The notes beneath the pieces were generated by a model. The model was given only the letters and a program-made list of their open reading frames with translations. It made no database searches and was not told where the DNA came from. A stretch of 64,000 nt of DNA, taken from Rhyacichthys aspro. Taxonomy: Eukaryota; Chordata; Actinopteri; Gobiiformes; Rhyacichthyidae. The stretch lies in the NCBI GenBank assembly GCA_036850595.1, contig CM072170.1, positions 11,004,303-11,068,302 on the forward strand. Direction: 5' to 3'. Below are positions 1-14,000 of this stretch, piece by piece. The position numbers were made by a program, and so were the translations under genes. Within the stretch, counting starts at the first letter, position 1. Every line of letters begins with the position of its first letter.

Positions 1-84
1 CTACATGACCTGATGTAAAGTGCATTGTGTGAAATTTTTATGTTTAGACATTGGTCAGAAGACTTAGGACATTCATAATCCCTA

Positions 85-120
85 TATTTATTTATTTATT
101 TATTCATTCATTCATTCATA
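85..120. repeat. Compound tetranucleotide microsatellite (TTTA)n(TTCA)n
   Basis: About five TTTA units run directly into about four TTCA units, in the arhgap18 intron before the first visible exon. Confidence 0.9.
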
Positions 121-305
121 ATTTCTAACTCATCTGAGCTATTTCCCCTGTTCATGTCCCCACAGGGCTTCCGAAGGTGTTCATAATGGTCTAAAAGCGC
201 TAAAGGGCTACACACTGCTCTATATTCATTGTGATAGCTTTGTTTTTTGATGACCAAACAATAAGATAATGTTATGTTCTATATTCTTGTACAACTTCCT
301 TACAG

Positions 306-3300
306 CCGCAGAGCAGGAAACTACACTGTTCAGCAGAACTACAACAATCAACAGAACGACAGAAATGGCCCTGTTATTACCACCAGCTGCACAAAACCTG
401 ACCAGTCATCACTGCCCAACCCACAAAGGTCCAGCCCCAGGCACAGCCCAAACTCAAGACCCAGACCGCGACCGGCATGTATGCGCTCCAACTCCCAGGT
501 ACAGCACCATAACTTTCATATCAGATTTAGTTTGGACCGTTGCCTCTTTAAAAGCTGAAATATCAATGTATCAAGAGCCTATAAAATCCACATAACATAA
601 AGCCACAACAAAGTGTAATAAACAACAGCAAAATCAAGTGAAAACAAATGCTTGTGGATCAAGAATAGACACCTGAGGAACTCCACACAGTAAAAACATC
701 TCAAAAGAATTGCAGAACATGTGAGATATTAAAATGAGTTTCAAATCTTGTTCAAGAAGCAGTCATCTCAAGAGAAAGTTATGTTTGCCTGAGCTGATTT
801 TAAAGGTCATGAAACCTAAAGGTGAATCTCTGGTATCTGTTGTAACCACATGTGCAAAGTACACGCTACTGTGGCCAAAACAATGTCAGTGAATTTTCAG
901 TTTTAAATAGTTTGATTAACAAGGCTACCAAAAAGAAAGCAGAATAAGTTGAAGCATACTTTTCCATGTGAAAAAAACTGTCCAGCAGGTTAAGCCCACC
1001 AAAGGAACAGGTTCAGACAGGCATTAGTTTTGTATGAGATACAGAGCGCGCAGGTGCAGATTTCATTCCAATTTGTATTCTGACTGAGGCGGATATGAAA
1101 CGGGATCTAAGACCTGAAAGTGTATTAAATCCTTCGCCGATTCTAAAACTGCAGGACTCTCTGGATGAGTTGGAGATGGACGACTACTGGAAGGAGGTGG
1201 AGAATATCAACCGTTCGGGAGAAGGACCAGGCAGGGGGGAAGGGGAAGTGCAAGAGGAGGAACAACAGAAAGCGCCTGAGGGTAAACTTTTTGGTGCAGA
1301 CAAACATTTACTCTTTTAACAAGAGCTAATTTGAATGAACTGCTACTTTCAGCCATTGATGTTAACTTGCAAACATAGAATTGGACCATAAACCACAGGC
1401 TGTTATCATTTCCTTTTTTATGTCACATATGTGATAATATCATTTGCATAACTCTTAGTTTTTAGTCCATGGTAATCTTCAAAGAGCACAGTTTAGCATG
1501 TAGATGGCGAGTTAAAACTTGTTCTTGCCTGTGTCAGCCTGTTACGTGAAGTATGCCATATATTTCTGTCTGATATATTTGTCTTGCTTATGAAAACCAT
1601 TGTTATCCTTTGCAAACATCTACTTCCCTCGTAGTTTGTGTGTTTAGCTGCCTCCGGTCACATGTTTTGTGAATGCTGACATAAAACCACAATGTCTGAC
1701 ATGTATGAGCATGACAAAAGATTTTATTTTACTGATTTAAAGCTTATATGTTTTGATCTTCCAGAAGGCGAGCAGGAGGAGGCGTGGCTGACAGAGGCGG
1801 GACTTGCGAGACTGTTCGACGACTCTCTGGCCGCCGACCAGGATCAGGTGTCGATCATCTATCCCTCATTTAATTAGTTAGATCTACCTAAGTTTATCAG
1901 TGTCATGTTCACTTACTCTTTAAATGGACGTTAGGTAACAAGCCAAACATTTATTTCCGTTGTTCACAAACAGGACGAAGACAGCGCGGTGTTCCTCTCG
2001 ACACTGACCCGAACCCAGGCGGCTGCCATCGAGCGCCGCTTGACGTCTCTGCAACAGACACTGCGGCGGCGCAATCGGCAACACGTTCCTGATGTTAGGG
2101 ACATATTTCGACCTCCTGGAAAGGTCCAAACCACTCTCCATGGTGTTACAAATTCACAACAAAGCTGACTGTTACGAACTCTTGTCAGCAAAATGTACTT
2201 CTTGGTCATTTGCTACTTATTAACAGCTAAGATAATGTTTTACAAAAAATAAAAGAAATGTAACAGTGGAAGTAAGGATCTGTTGAACTTTACACTGGTG
2301 TTTTTCTCTTGGTTGTGCAGGAGCAGGACGGCGAGCCAAGTAAAGTCAACGGAGGAAGTGAGAACGGACAAAAAGATGTCACCTCAGCTGGTATGTGACA
2401 CTGGAACACACAGACTTAAGAACGTGAGTCAGGAAGGAAAATGCTGAGGCCCGAAATAACTTCCTTTTTTAAATCGAAAAGAACTGCTTAAATAATGTTT
2501 GTAAAATTCATTTTGTGGTTTGCTACAAAATGAATTGAACCGTCTGAGGCATAAACATTTCACGTCACTGAGGAACTTTTATTTCTAAACTCACTATATA
2601 TGGCTATGATTATGGCCCTGTTCTCTAATTACAAAAACACTATTAAATGTCCGTCTCTGTGTATACCAGAGTGCACTTTACTTACATAAACTCTCCCCCA
2701 AACTCTCTTTGAGTGCTCTATGTTTTCTTTCTGTTCTTGCAGAAATGGAGACGGAGCTGGACGTTGAAGTGGCTTTTTCAGAACAGGCGCTCAGTTACAG
2801 AGAAAACCATCAGGGTTTAAGGCACACCACTAGCATAAACTCTGATGACAAACTCCCGGTGAGTCACACACGCTCAGCAGGGACGTACACACACGGCTGA
2901 ATAACATGTGATCTGACACCTTGTGGCAACAATCAATAATTTACAACCATAACATGCTGGATTTCCAGAAAAAATGAAATGTTTACACAATAGTGACTGC
3001 TTTTATTTGGCACATATTCCTTCTGTAAACTCCTGTATTTGCTAATTCTTTACATGTGCTCGGATGTTGATTGATTTTGTAGTCCTCAGCAAGTGCTAGC
3101 TCTCTCTCTCAGGATGAAAGAACTTAATAATAAATAGAAAAACAGTCTATTAACTAAATCAAAAGTAATGAAACAAGAATATCCATGTTTAAGGTAGCAC
3201 TTGTTAGTAGATAGACACATGTATAGTATTAGTATCTGCTGCCATCTGGTGGTTCAACACTAAGTTTGTTCACCCCTTTATTTTTCAGAACTTCAAGTTG

Positions 3301-6156
3301 CTCCGAGATAAAACAGGTCAGACCAGAATTGGAGATCTGTCTCCTCAGGATATGAAAAAGGTAATACTCTCCTGATGTTTACGTTGATGATAAATAAGGA
3401 AGTCATATTGTTTGGCTTTTAATAACAGTCACTGTATATATTTACAGTATGTCTTCTTTTCCATTTCAGGTTCAGCGATTAGTACTAGTGGAGGTGACAG
3501 CGCTGTTTGACACCGCCGGGATAGACCTTAAAGCACATAAAGCCATCAAAATGAGGACTAAAGGTAAGACATGAACAGATGTAGTACTGTGTCGAATAAA
3601 ATTAGCCCCTAGATTCAAATTTGATATTTAGATTTTTTTCTCTATTATGTATTTGTTTATCTACAGAAAGTGGTCTATTCGGTGTCCCCATTACCACTTT
3701 ATTGGAACAAGACCAGAGGCGGTGTCCTGGGACCAAAGTGCCAATTATTTTGCAAAGAGTAAGCATGAGGCAAGACATTATATTGTTCACTGGTTATTTG
3801 GTTACAAGTGCTTACTAGTTTACCATCTTTTCTTAGCTTATCAATCATATAGAGGAAGAAGGACTGGACACAGAGGGATTGCTACGGATCCCTGGAGCAG
3901 CCACTCGAGTTAAGGTGGGTCCATAACATCAGCTTTAAAACGTGATCCTATAAGGTTTAAAGTAATATTCAGTTTGATGTATTTGCCAATAGTGTTGAGT
4001 TGTGGTTAAAACTATTGACCCGTCCCTGTCCCACACTCAGGCTCTCTGCCAGGAGCTGGAGTCCTCTTTCTACGAGGGGCTGTTTCCTTGGCAACAGTTG
4101 AAGCAGCATGATGCCGCTAGCCTTTTGAAGCTGTTCATCAGGGAGCTCCCCCATCCACTGCTGACTGTGGAGTACCTCAACACGTTTATAGCCGTCAACA
4201 GTATGTTTATTTAACAGTAATGACCTCCTCTGTTGAAATAATCCGATGCAGAACTGAAGCCCTGCTTATGTGTATTTACAGAGCTTCCCACAAAAAAGCA
4301 GCAGCTGCAGGCTTTGAACCTGCTTGTGCTTTTGTTACCTGAGGCCAACCGGGACACTTTGAAGGTAATCCATTTCATACATTTGCTCTTGAGTTGTCCA
4401 TTTCCTGCTCACTGTTGCTGAATTGAGCTCTTTTGCACCTTTAGGCCTTAGTGGAGTTTTTCCAGCGTGTCATCGATCATCAGGCCAAGAATAAGATGAC
4501 CCTTAACAATGTCTCTGTTGTCATGGCACCCAACATCTTCATGTTCAAAGGTTTCCGCTGTAAGATCACAGAGCAACAGGAGTTCTCCATGGCAACCAGC
4601 ACGGCCAACATCGTCCGTCTCCTGATTAGATACCAGAATCTGCTATGGACAGTAAGAGCTGGATTTTAGTGGGTTCTGTGGTTAGTGACAATTAATATTT
4701 ATGATTATGTATTTCTATTTACGTCCTCCAGATTCCCAAGTTCATTATGACACAGGTCAGACAACAAAACATGGAAAGTCAGAGGAAACAAAATAAGGAG
4801 AGAGCTGTAAGAAAGCTGCTGAAGAAGATAACCACTGATAAACAACCAGAAAAGACCATTCCTGAGGTAAGAAATGCAACCTTTGACCTAATTTATTCAC
4901 AGCCAACTAATAAATGAATCATGGAAAGAGGTATGAGTTAGTGAATGTACTCCTCTTCCTGCTTGCTTTTATCCCTTTGTTACTTGATTGCTCTAAATGC
5001 ATGTATTTAATTAAATCAGATACAAATTAAAGACATGTCTTGCTGTGTGTATACTGGTTTATGGTGACTATTAATCTTTATGCGTTTGAAAATATTTACA
5101 GAAGCATTATTGCCATCTAGTGGTTCTCCACAGGAATGTAAAAAGCTTTTTTTCACTATAGTCTATATTGCTTTTGATAAACACTATTTGTTCCTTATTA
5201 GTTTCCTGTCCGTCTACTGTCCTATCAAAAAAATTGAATGCAATTATTTGTACCAGACAAGATCCATGAAAAACTGCCCTGAAATAGATGAGGTGCATAG
5301 CTTGATCAGTCATTAACTGAGGCTACATATTGTGAAAATTGAGCAGCAGTCAATAATGTCAGTACAATAACTAATGCACACCTAAAGAGTCAAACTATCT
5401 GGTATCTCAAACAGTCTGGTATGTGATGTAGTGTTTTAACTTTGCAGTGCTCAAACGTAGAGGAGGCATTTATCCGAGTCTACATACTTAGACGATGTCC
5501 TCACCAGCCAGAGTGTGTTTCCAATGGTTGCATTAGGATAATGGGCTCAGTGTGTGGCTGCTGATTTATTATGTTTCTTCTCTCTATGTTTGGATTCAGG
5601 AGAATACTCAAGGATTCATTCGAGTTCAAGCACCACAGTTTAGTAAAGTGTCTATGGCAGTTCAACTGACTGAAGATTTACAGGCGGTTGATGTATTAAC
5701 ACGGTTTCTAAGCCAAGACAGGTAATGTTTATGAACCAGCTGACACACTCACATGAGCACATATAAACAGTTTTGGTTAGTGGTATATCTCATTTTTCAT
5801 GTCTTTTATGTCTTTCGTTCATTTTTTGTATCCTTGCAGATCAGTGGCAGTAAAAATGGATGAACTTTGTCTTTATGAAATTGGAGGAAACATCAGTAAG
5901 TCTTGTTTTAAATTGCATTAAAACATCCTTTCTGTGCTGCACTAATGTAAGCCATTAACCCAAAACGTAAAACTTAATCTGTCCTTTTGATGGTTACTTT
6001 AAAATGACTGTAAACTGCAGGTCTCATATTGCGTCCATCATTTTCCTCTTTATTTTTTCTTCAGAGGAGAGATGTCTTGATGGTGAAACCTACATGAAAG
6101 ACCTCTTCCAGCTGAACCCAACAGCAGAATGGGTCATCAAAGCAGTCCAGCGATGA
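306..6156 (+). CDS. arhgap18: Rho GTPase-activating protein 18 (5' partial, 17 exons)
   Basis: Turns off Rho-family GTPases (RhoA in the mammalian orthologue) and so affects actin and cell shape. Exons: 306-498, 1155-1281, 1765-1847, 1974-2123, 2321-2390, 2743-2858, 3289-3360, 3470-3563, 3667-3758, 3837-3914, 4041-4200, 4282-4364, 4445-4651, 4732-4866, 5600-5721, 5840-5895, 6065-6156. These give 642 residues in one frame; human is about 663, so only a short N-terminus lies outside the window. Exon 1 opens with RRAGNYTVQQN and the 1155 junction gives MRSNSQ/DSLDEL, both matching the human protein. The RhoGAP domain covers roughly visible residues 315-530; the arginine finger is in GLLRIPG (codon 3885-3887), followed by KQHDAASLLKLFIRELP and VVMAPNIFM. 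The C-terminus AEWVIKAVQR is typical of this family member rather than ARHGAP28 or 40. Family assignment is firm; the first exon is not seen. Confidence 0.95.
650..690 (-). mobile_element. LINE reverse transcriptase relic in arhgap18 intron
   Basis: The minus strand reads CGVPQVSILDPQAF, a decayed form of the GVPQGSILGPLLF block of non-LTR reverse transcriptases. The frame stops soon on both sides. Confidence 0.45.
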
Positions 6157-7205
6157 ATTTCTGTTATGTCCCGCAGAAAACTGGACTGTGGCTCATTTTA
6201 ACTGGTCACTCACTGAATGGAGTCGTTACCTGCTTTGCATTTGCTGAAAATGGACAAACTTGTTTTTTTAATACTCATAGTCTTGGCACTGGTTGTCAAG
6301 CCGTAAAAAGGAAATCATATTGTTGTATACTGTGTAGATCCTTTTTCACAATGCCTTATATGCTACTACCACAGTGATTTTTGGCCTTTGGTACTAGCTG
6401 AAAGTGTGCTTTTTTTGTAGTAAACCCTTCTAACCACTAAAAGAAGAAAAGTAATCTTTTATACACCAACGTTTGTCACAACACTTGATCCATGTTATTA
6501 TCATTTCATCATGTTTATTTGTCTGAGATACAAAGAAATGTGCACTATGATTTGAGTAAAATTGAGTTTGAAGATTTCAGTAACCACTGATTGAGTTAAA
6601 TCTGAAGAATGTTGTTTCCGATATTTATTTTATTTAATACAAATGTGATGTCTTAGCTCAGTTATTATCTTAAGCTGGTTGCTGCAGTGGTTTCTGTTGA
6701 AATCACCAATTCTGACCTTTTATGACAATCAGAAACTGTAAAAAGCTTACAAAAACAATACAATGACAACACCACTGTTTGATGTACAGTACTGGTGTCA
6801 TTTACACCTAAACTGTGGATGTTTGAAAGTGTTGTGACATGTAGCACCCCTCATATAAGTATTTAGATTTTAAATCAGTTGCCTTACAGTTTTACACCAA
6901 ATGTTTTACAGTAGATTATTGTGACCTTTGTAGTCACAAGGATTTTGGAAAAGATAGTACCTGGATCTTTACAGTTGCCTATCACTAGAGTCCTTCAGCA
7001 GAAGGTGAATTTATTAAATAAGACGTGACTGCCTCTCATCCTTTAGTCTTGTGGACCATTTTAAAAAACATTTTTGACTGAGATTCACTCAGTGCCTTGT
7101 ATTATCCTAACTGTGAATGTTTTTCAGATTATGTCTTTGTTTATGACCTCTGAAATCACTATAAAAAATGTATGTATGTAAATAAAAATGTAGTTATTGA
7201 TTATC
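6157..7205 (+). other. arhgap18: arhgap18 3' untranslated region
   Basis: About 1 kb of AT-rich sequence follows the stop codon and contains no convincing coding exon. A canonical AATAAA at 7181-7186 is the best polyadenylation signal, placing the transcript end near 7200-7210. The exact cleavage site is inferred. Confidence 0.6.
7181..7186 (+). terminator. Polyadenylation signal of arhgap18
   Basis: Canonical AATAAA hexamer about 1 kb downstream of the stop codon and about 860 bp before the next start codon. Confidence 0.55.
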
Positions 7206-7489
7206 TGTTTGTATGGGTATTTTTATGTATACAGAAGCTTCACAGTACTGCTTAATATGAAGGCAGAAAACCTAGATGGTTTTTATTTTCAAACACAATG
7301 TTTTCTTATTCAACAAAAAAGATACAGCCTGATAAATAATAGTAAAATAGCCACGTGGTATGTTATTTATTTTTGTTATTAAGCGCCCACAAGAATGGAT
7401 TTCATCAAAGCTCGTGGCCACCAGTGTAAAAGGTTAAAATGTTATTCGATATGTTTTGATGTCGTGGACAAGAAATATAATTGTGGACA

Positions 7490-7565
7490 CCTCTGATTGG
7501 CTGACGGTTCTTTGGCCACATCTGATTGGTTCCCTGTGACCAAAGTGCGCTGTGATTGGTCCAAC
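7490..7565 (-). promoter_or_regulatory. sel1l: Three evenly spaced CCAAT boxes in the sel1l promoter
   Basis: ATTGG (CCAAT on the minus strand) occurs at 7496-7500, 7525-7529 and 7555-7559, each as GATTGG, with spacings of 29 and 30 bp, close to three helical turns. They lie about 490-550 bp before the sel1l ATG. NF-Y binds this motif, and CCAAT boxes are half of the ER-stress element used by ATF6 in mammalian ER quality-control promoters. No perfect CCAAT-N9-CCACG element is visible; a CCACGTGG palindrome lies near 7351 but not at the required spacing. Confidence 0.6.
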
Positions 7566-8044
7566 CACAAGAATAGGAAGTGTCCGTCAGTAGTAGGGCT
7601 TAACATGAGTAGCTAAGTAGTAACTGATTAATTTAAATCAATCATTTTGTCTTTTGCAGTTCATCGTCATATTTGCCTCTCTTGTAGTTGCAAGCGGGAC
7701 TTATCAAAGAGTGTTTGGTTTGAGAAATTGCACAGAATTGTCTGTTTTTCTGCGCCGTTTGAGAGGCTCTTTGACAGTAGCTTGTTAGCCAAACGTCATT
7801 TAGCTTACATCTTGAAGCCAAACAGCCCAATTTTAAAAATCGACTTTTCTGCTCTGCTAGCGTAGCACTATACTTTATTTACTTTCCAGCTTTCTGAAAA
7901 GGACATTTAAAAAACGGAGTTGTCCCGTTACATGTACAGTTGTTTAGCATGGATATTCACAACTTATTATAGTATAAGCTCGTGTAACCGAATGTTGCAT
8001 GGCAGAAATAGCAGCTACAGCTAGCAGATTGTTAGCTTGCAACG

Positions 8045-11000
8045 ATGGGGAATAAAGGTGGTTTAAAGACGGCAAGGACCTTATATTGTCTGACAGTACT
8101 TCTAATAGTCTTCACTAAAGGAGTAACAGCTGGTAAGTGTATCACCGCTCCAATGTAATGCGACACAGTCTAGTATTTTTAGACAGTTGTTTATATTCCA
8201 AATACTACTTTATGGATTTCATAAGTTAAATATCACTTTACAGATGAGGAACAGGATGGAAATGACGAACCCCATCTTAAGGTATGGCATATTATTACGC
8301 AGAGATCTGTTATTTGCAGACACTTTTAGACTTCCACTGATATTTGTATCTGTAACATTATAAATAGTAAACAAGGTATATATCATAGGTGTAACAGATA
8401 ACATGTTGTGTTTTTTTTTATTTGTTTGCTATATTTTTGCTTCAATTTATGTGGGTGTATAACTCTCTCTTGATACAGTTTAATGTACACTTATAGCTTA
8501 TTGTGTAAATCAATTGACATTATTATTATTGAATGCGGTATTGGGCCATGTCCTTTATGTTGTTCCTTTATGCAGTCTTATAATGAGCCTAATTCAGAAG
8601 AGGAAGACCTCCGGCTGCAGACAGAAATAGTGTCCTCTGTTCGTGAGGTCACAGAAGCAGAGAAACCCCAAAGTGAAGAGGGACTGAATGGGGAGGAGAA
8701 GGAGGACCTGCCGTTACAGCCTCCTCCCATTGAAGAGAAACCTAAAGAGGGTAAGAATATTGCACGTATACAAGAATATTTTATTGTCATTTCCTCAAGA
8801 ATGACATGAGGAAGAGAGGCCGCTGTTGAGTATTTTTGGAGCAGATTTAATCGCTCTGTGTAGAACGTTAAACGTGTCCTGTGAGATTTTCTGTGAGTGA
8901 TGACTAAGATCTTTGTCTTTAATTTCTGACAACGTAAGAATAAATATCACAATGGAACAGAAAGAAGAAAAGAGTAAATGTGTTTTGTATCTTTTTAATT
9001 CTTTCTCTCAGTTCCATAAATGCTTTTTTAGGCATTATATTGTGTTGACACAAAACTTTCCGTTTCTGAATCTGAGCCAAAAGGTATGTGGTTTCAGGGC
9101 AGCTCTAAACAGAACAAACACTTAAACCCCATGGGAAGTCAACGGCTCCCTGCACCTGTGGCTCCTCTTGCTCTCAGTTACATCACTTTACTTGGGGATT
9201 CATTTTTATTTTTTTTTTGTAATTTTCCATCAGCACAGTATCTTTTTACTGTTTTTGTAATTTGCCTAATGCACTTGTTTCTCTAATGCAGTCCCTGTGG
9301 TGAATGGAGGTACCGCTCATGGAGAGTCCTGCATCTTCCCCTTCTATTTCCAAGGGGCAGAGTTCTTTGATTGTACCACAGTAGGACGGAGCGACGGACG
9401 CCTGTGGTGCGCTACCACCTACAACTATGATCTGGACAAAAAGTGGGGCTTCTGTGAGAGTAAGGATTCACCTCAACAGAAAAATTACTATGCTACCATA
9501 CAACTCTGTTTCTATAATGTTAATTCAAAGAGAGTGTGAGTGTGATTTTAATGAGCTTGCTTACTTCTTCTTTTTTAGCGGAGGAGCAGGCCCAGCAGAG
9601 AATACAGGCGGAGGAAGCTGAAGAGCAGTATCAGACAGTCTTGAGCCTGCTTAACACCACCACCAGGAAATCCCAGAAAAGAGAGTGAGTTTTAAAATGC
9701 TATTCTATAAATCTGTATTTAGTAAACAAATGTAGAAACAGATATTTGTATTTATAAAGTCTATTTTTTTTTTCCTCAGATTATATGAGAAGCTCCTGAA
9801 AGTGGCGGAGAAGGGCCACCAGAAAGCGATGGAGAAGGTGGCCTATTCCATGCTTTTTGGAGACTACATGAACCAGAACATCACCAAAGCCAAAGAAATA
9901 TTTGAAAAACTCGCCGTGGAAGGCTCACCCAAAGCTCAGACGGTGCATTTATTTATTTAAAAACATAATAAAAAAAGAACAAATGCAACCTAAATGCTAA
10001 TAAGCAACAGCCATTCTCAAACCCTGTACTTTTAACTTCCCAAATAGGCTCTTGGTTTCCTGTACGCTGCAGGGCTTGGAGTGAATTCAAGCCAAGCTAA
10101 AGCCTTGGTTTACTATACATTTGGAGCGCTAGGTGGAAACTTGATCGCTCATATGATTCTGGTAAGTTAATCAATCTGGTAAAAGGAATATTGACTGACT
10201 GATTTTTTTCTCATATTCAAACCTTCATCTTTCTTTCTATTTGTAGGGCTACAGATACTGGGGAGGTGTGGGGGTTCCTCAGAGCTGCGAGTCGGCACTG
10301 ACACACTACAGGCTTGTGGCTAATCAGGGTGAGGATTTTTTTTAAACTCATTCAACTTACTCATTCAACTGAAATTCTCTGGTCATGGTGTTTTTCACTT
10401 GCCTTTCCTAGTGGCAAGTGATGTGTCACTGACCGGGGGCTCAGCAGTGCAGCGGATCAGACTGTTGGATGAGGTGGAAAATCCAGGCTCCACCAGTGGC
10501 ATGCTGGAGGAGGATCTGATCCAGTACTACCAGTTCTTGGCAGAGAAGGGTGATGTACAAGCTCAGGTGAAAAAACATGCTGCAGTTCAAACAGACTAAT
10601 TGTTTTTAATAAAAAAGAGTATGTTGATTGTACCTGAAGGACGATTTAATAAAGCCTTTGTTATTGCTTATAGGTGGGACTTGGTCAGCTCCACCTTCAC
10701 GGAGGACGTGGTGTAGAGCAGAATCATCAGGTTATTCATAATTAAATGTCATAATAACAAATGTCTTAACTGATGTTGTATTTCATAAAGTCACATTTTG
10801 CTGGTTTCATCCACCAGAGGGCATTCGACTACTTCACACAAGCTGCAAATGCAGGGAACACACACGCTATGGCTTTTCTTGGCAAGGTGGGAAACTTCTA
10901 TGAATTATTTATTTGAGGATAGTCTGAATATTCTGAAATTGTATTGCTCTCACTGTATGCAACACATTTGAACTATGGCTTATCGGTCTGAAGTGTGCAT

Positions 11001-14000
11001 GTGAAAAAATGTATTTTGGCTTAAAGAAACACAAGCTCTAGCTAATTCAAACTCACCGAACAATGAAATACAAAGGAGTAGAATCTAGTCAAGTAACTTA
11101 CAGGAAGTAAAACACAACCCTTGTTTTTGCTGCACAATAGTTTCATGACTTTGACTAATTGAAATCCTTTTGTACTGTAGATGTATTCAGAAGGCAGTGA
11201 GTTTCTGCCTCAGAACAATGACACAGCTCTGCAGTACTTCAAGAAGGCATCTGACTTGGTATGAATGAAGTTGAAAAAAGTGCTATTTGTTTGTGTCTAA
11301 ATTGTCGGTGAATTAACTAAGCCCTAGTCTAAATTGCTGTTGTCCTGTTCACCAAGGGTAACCCAGTGGGACAGAGTGGACTGGGAATGGCCTACTTATA
11401 TGGAAGAGGTGTCCCAGTGGTAAGGTTATTTTACACTTCTCACTGTACAGTTTGCATCTTAAACAGCTTCCAGCTTTTCAGCCCATTTATAAATATAAAT
11501 ATTGAAAAGTTGTATACAACTCTCAAGCCAAGTCACTCGAGGGTTGCACTGTGTTTTTGTTTAGAACTACGAGCTGGCGCTGAAGTATTTCCAGAAGGCG
11601 GCGGAGCAGGGCTGGGTGGACGGTCAGCTGCAGCTGGGCACCATGTACTACAGTGAGTGCTCATTCTGTTTATGTGTGTAATGTGAAGTCAGACATTATT
11701 TCATTCTTCTTTCCTTTTCTCCTCTCGGCCTCTAGATGGCATTGGAGTGAAGCGCGACTACAAGCAGGCACTCAAGTTCTTTAACCTTGCCTCCCAGGCT
11801 GGTCACATCCTGGCCTTCTACAACCTGGCCCAGATGCACGCCACCGGGACTGGAGTCATGCGCTCCTGCCACACTGCCGTCGAGGTGAGAGTGAGAATGA
11901 ACACATAAACACAAGTCTGAAGTCTGACCCCGGGTACCCTGTGTACAGGGTTCTTACGGGTGCTTGAAATCCTTAAAAATGCTTAATCTTAATAAAATGT
12001 TAATCTAGTGTTTTCAAGATTGTAAAAGTCCTTGAATTTTGGATAAAGTGCTTGAAAGTGCCTGACTGACTGATGCTGTAACAATATTTCACAATCTTAA
12101 TTAATTGTAGTCATTTTCTTCTTAGAAAAAAATCTTTTTGTATTTTGCATGTAGAGAAAATCAGCACTGCTTGTGTGGCTATAGCGTAATCTGCCAGTGT
12201 TTTTGGATGTGCGCCCTTTGATGGAGCAGATCGGAGATATAAACATGCCGGGAGGTTGTTGTTTCAATAATCACTGGCTTGAAGAAGAAGGTCGGAGATA
12301 TAAACATGCCGGGAGGTTGTTGTTTCAATAATCACTGGCTTGAAGAAGAAGGTTGGAGATATAAACATGCCAGGAGGTTGTTGTTTCAATGATCACTGGC
12401 TTGAAAAGGAAAAGTACAAATTATGGCCAAAACGTGGATCAACTCTTCAAAAAGAAAGGGACATTTCATCCAAAAAATAATAATTTTTTTAATCACGCAA
12501 GTTTCATTTTTGGGTCAACTATCCCTTGTCTCTGCTCCAAATTATTCAACAATTTAAACAATTTAAGTTGTAAATGTCATATTGAGGTCTTTTTTATACC
12601 ACAATGGATTTCAATGAGAAAAACTACATACGGTATCTGTATGTCAACATGTAATTTACCGCATTTGTAAGGTGCTTGAAGAACATGAAAACACACCTCG
12701 AAAGTGCTTGAAAAGTGGTAGAATTTGAACTTAACAAAGGTGTAAGAACCCTGTGTGTACTTTGCAGCTCTTTAAGAATGTGTGTGAACGCGGCCGCTGG
12801 TCAGAGCGTCTGATGACGGCGTATGGAAGTTATAAAGAGGGAGAGACTGATGCAGCTCTGGTTCAGTACCTGGTCCTGGCTGAGCAGGGATATGAGGTGG
12901 CCCAGAGCAACGTGGCCTTCATTTTAGACCAGAGTAAGACCACCTCTATTGAGTAATTCCACATTGACATTTCTACTAATCTATTATTCATTACCAGTGT
13001 TAACTTGATGTCTTTATTATGACTTTCTGCAATAGAAGGAGCAAACATCTTCAGTGAGAATGAGACGTACCCTCGTGCCTTGCTCCACTGGACAAGGGCT
13101 GCAGCTCAAGGTCAGTTTAATTAGCTCGGTGCTAGAATCATTAGCATAATAATTGAACATAAGCACTAACAGTAATTTACTAAAACAAAACTGCTCGCAT
13201 TGTCCTTTATTGTAGGTTACACTGTGGCGAGAATCAAACTGGGAGACTACCACTTCTATGGTTATGGAACCGATGTGGACTATGAGACGGCTGTGATTCA
13301 CTACAGACTGGCTTCAGAGCAGCAGCACAGTGCACAGGCCATGTTTAATCTGGGCTACATGCACGAGAAGGGCCTGGGCATCAAACAGGTGCACGGAGTC
13401 TCATTCTCAGTGTTTCCAAATGCAGCTACCTACAGTTTGTTTGAGTATATGGTTTTATTTAACTGTAATGTTTGTTTTCCAGGACATTCATCTAGCCAAG
13501 CGTTTCTATGACATGGCAGCTGAGGCCAGTCCTGATGCCCAGGTGCCGGTTTTTCTCGCTCTGTGTAAACTAGGCTTGGTTTACACTCTACAATATTTGC
13601 AGGATCTCAATGTAAGTGGCTTCTCTCACAGTCTGACTTCACTATTCAATGTAATTTAAAGCAGCTTGAATTCAGAAATCCTAAATAACATCTACAAACA
13701 CTGTAGATCCTTTATTTTCTCTTTCTTTATTGCCATTGCAAAACTTGATGCCTTTTGGTCATTAGGACCTTTAGACTGAGAACTACAGACACAAAACACA
13801 TAAAATACACTAATACCTATCACAGTAATAAACAAAAATAAATTAAAAGTAAGTTTGTCAATACCCTAAATGTCAGCTTAGTCTTCAGTCATTGCACCAA
13901 TAAATGATTAAGGCTTTATAAAATACTAAAAGTGTGACAAAGGAGTATACCAACAGGATTTGTACAGGGATTGTTTTTTGGTTTTTTTTCAAGAACAAGT

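Noticed and set aside
1920..2209. Minus-strand open frames over arhgap18 exon 4
   Set aside because: They are antisense shadows of a GC-rich coding exon.
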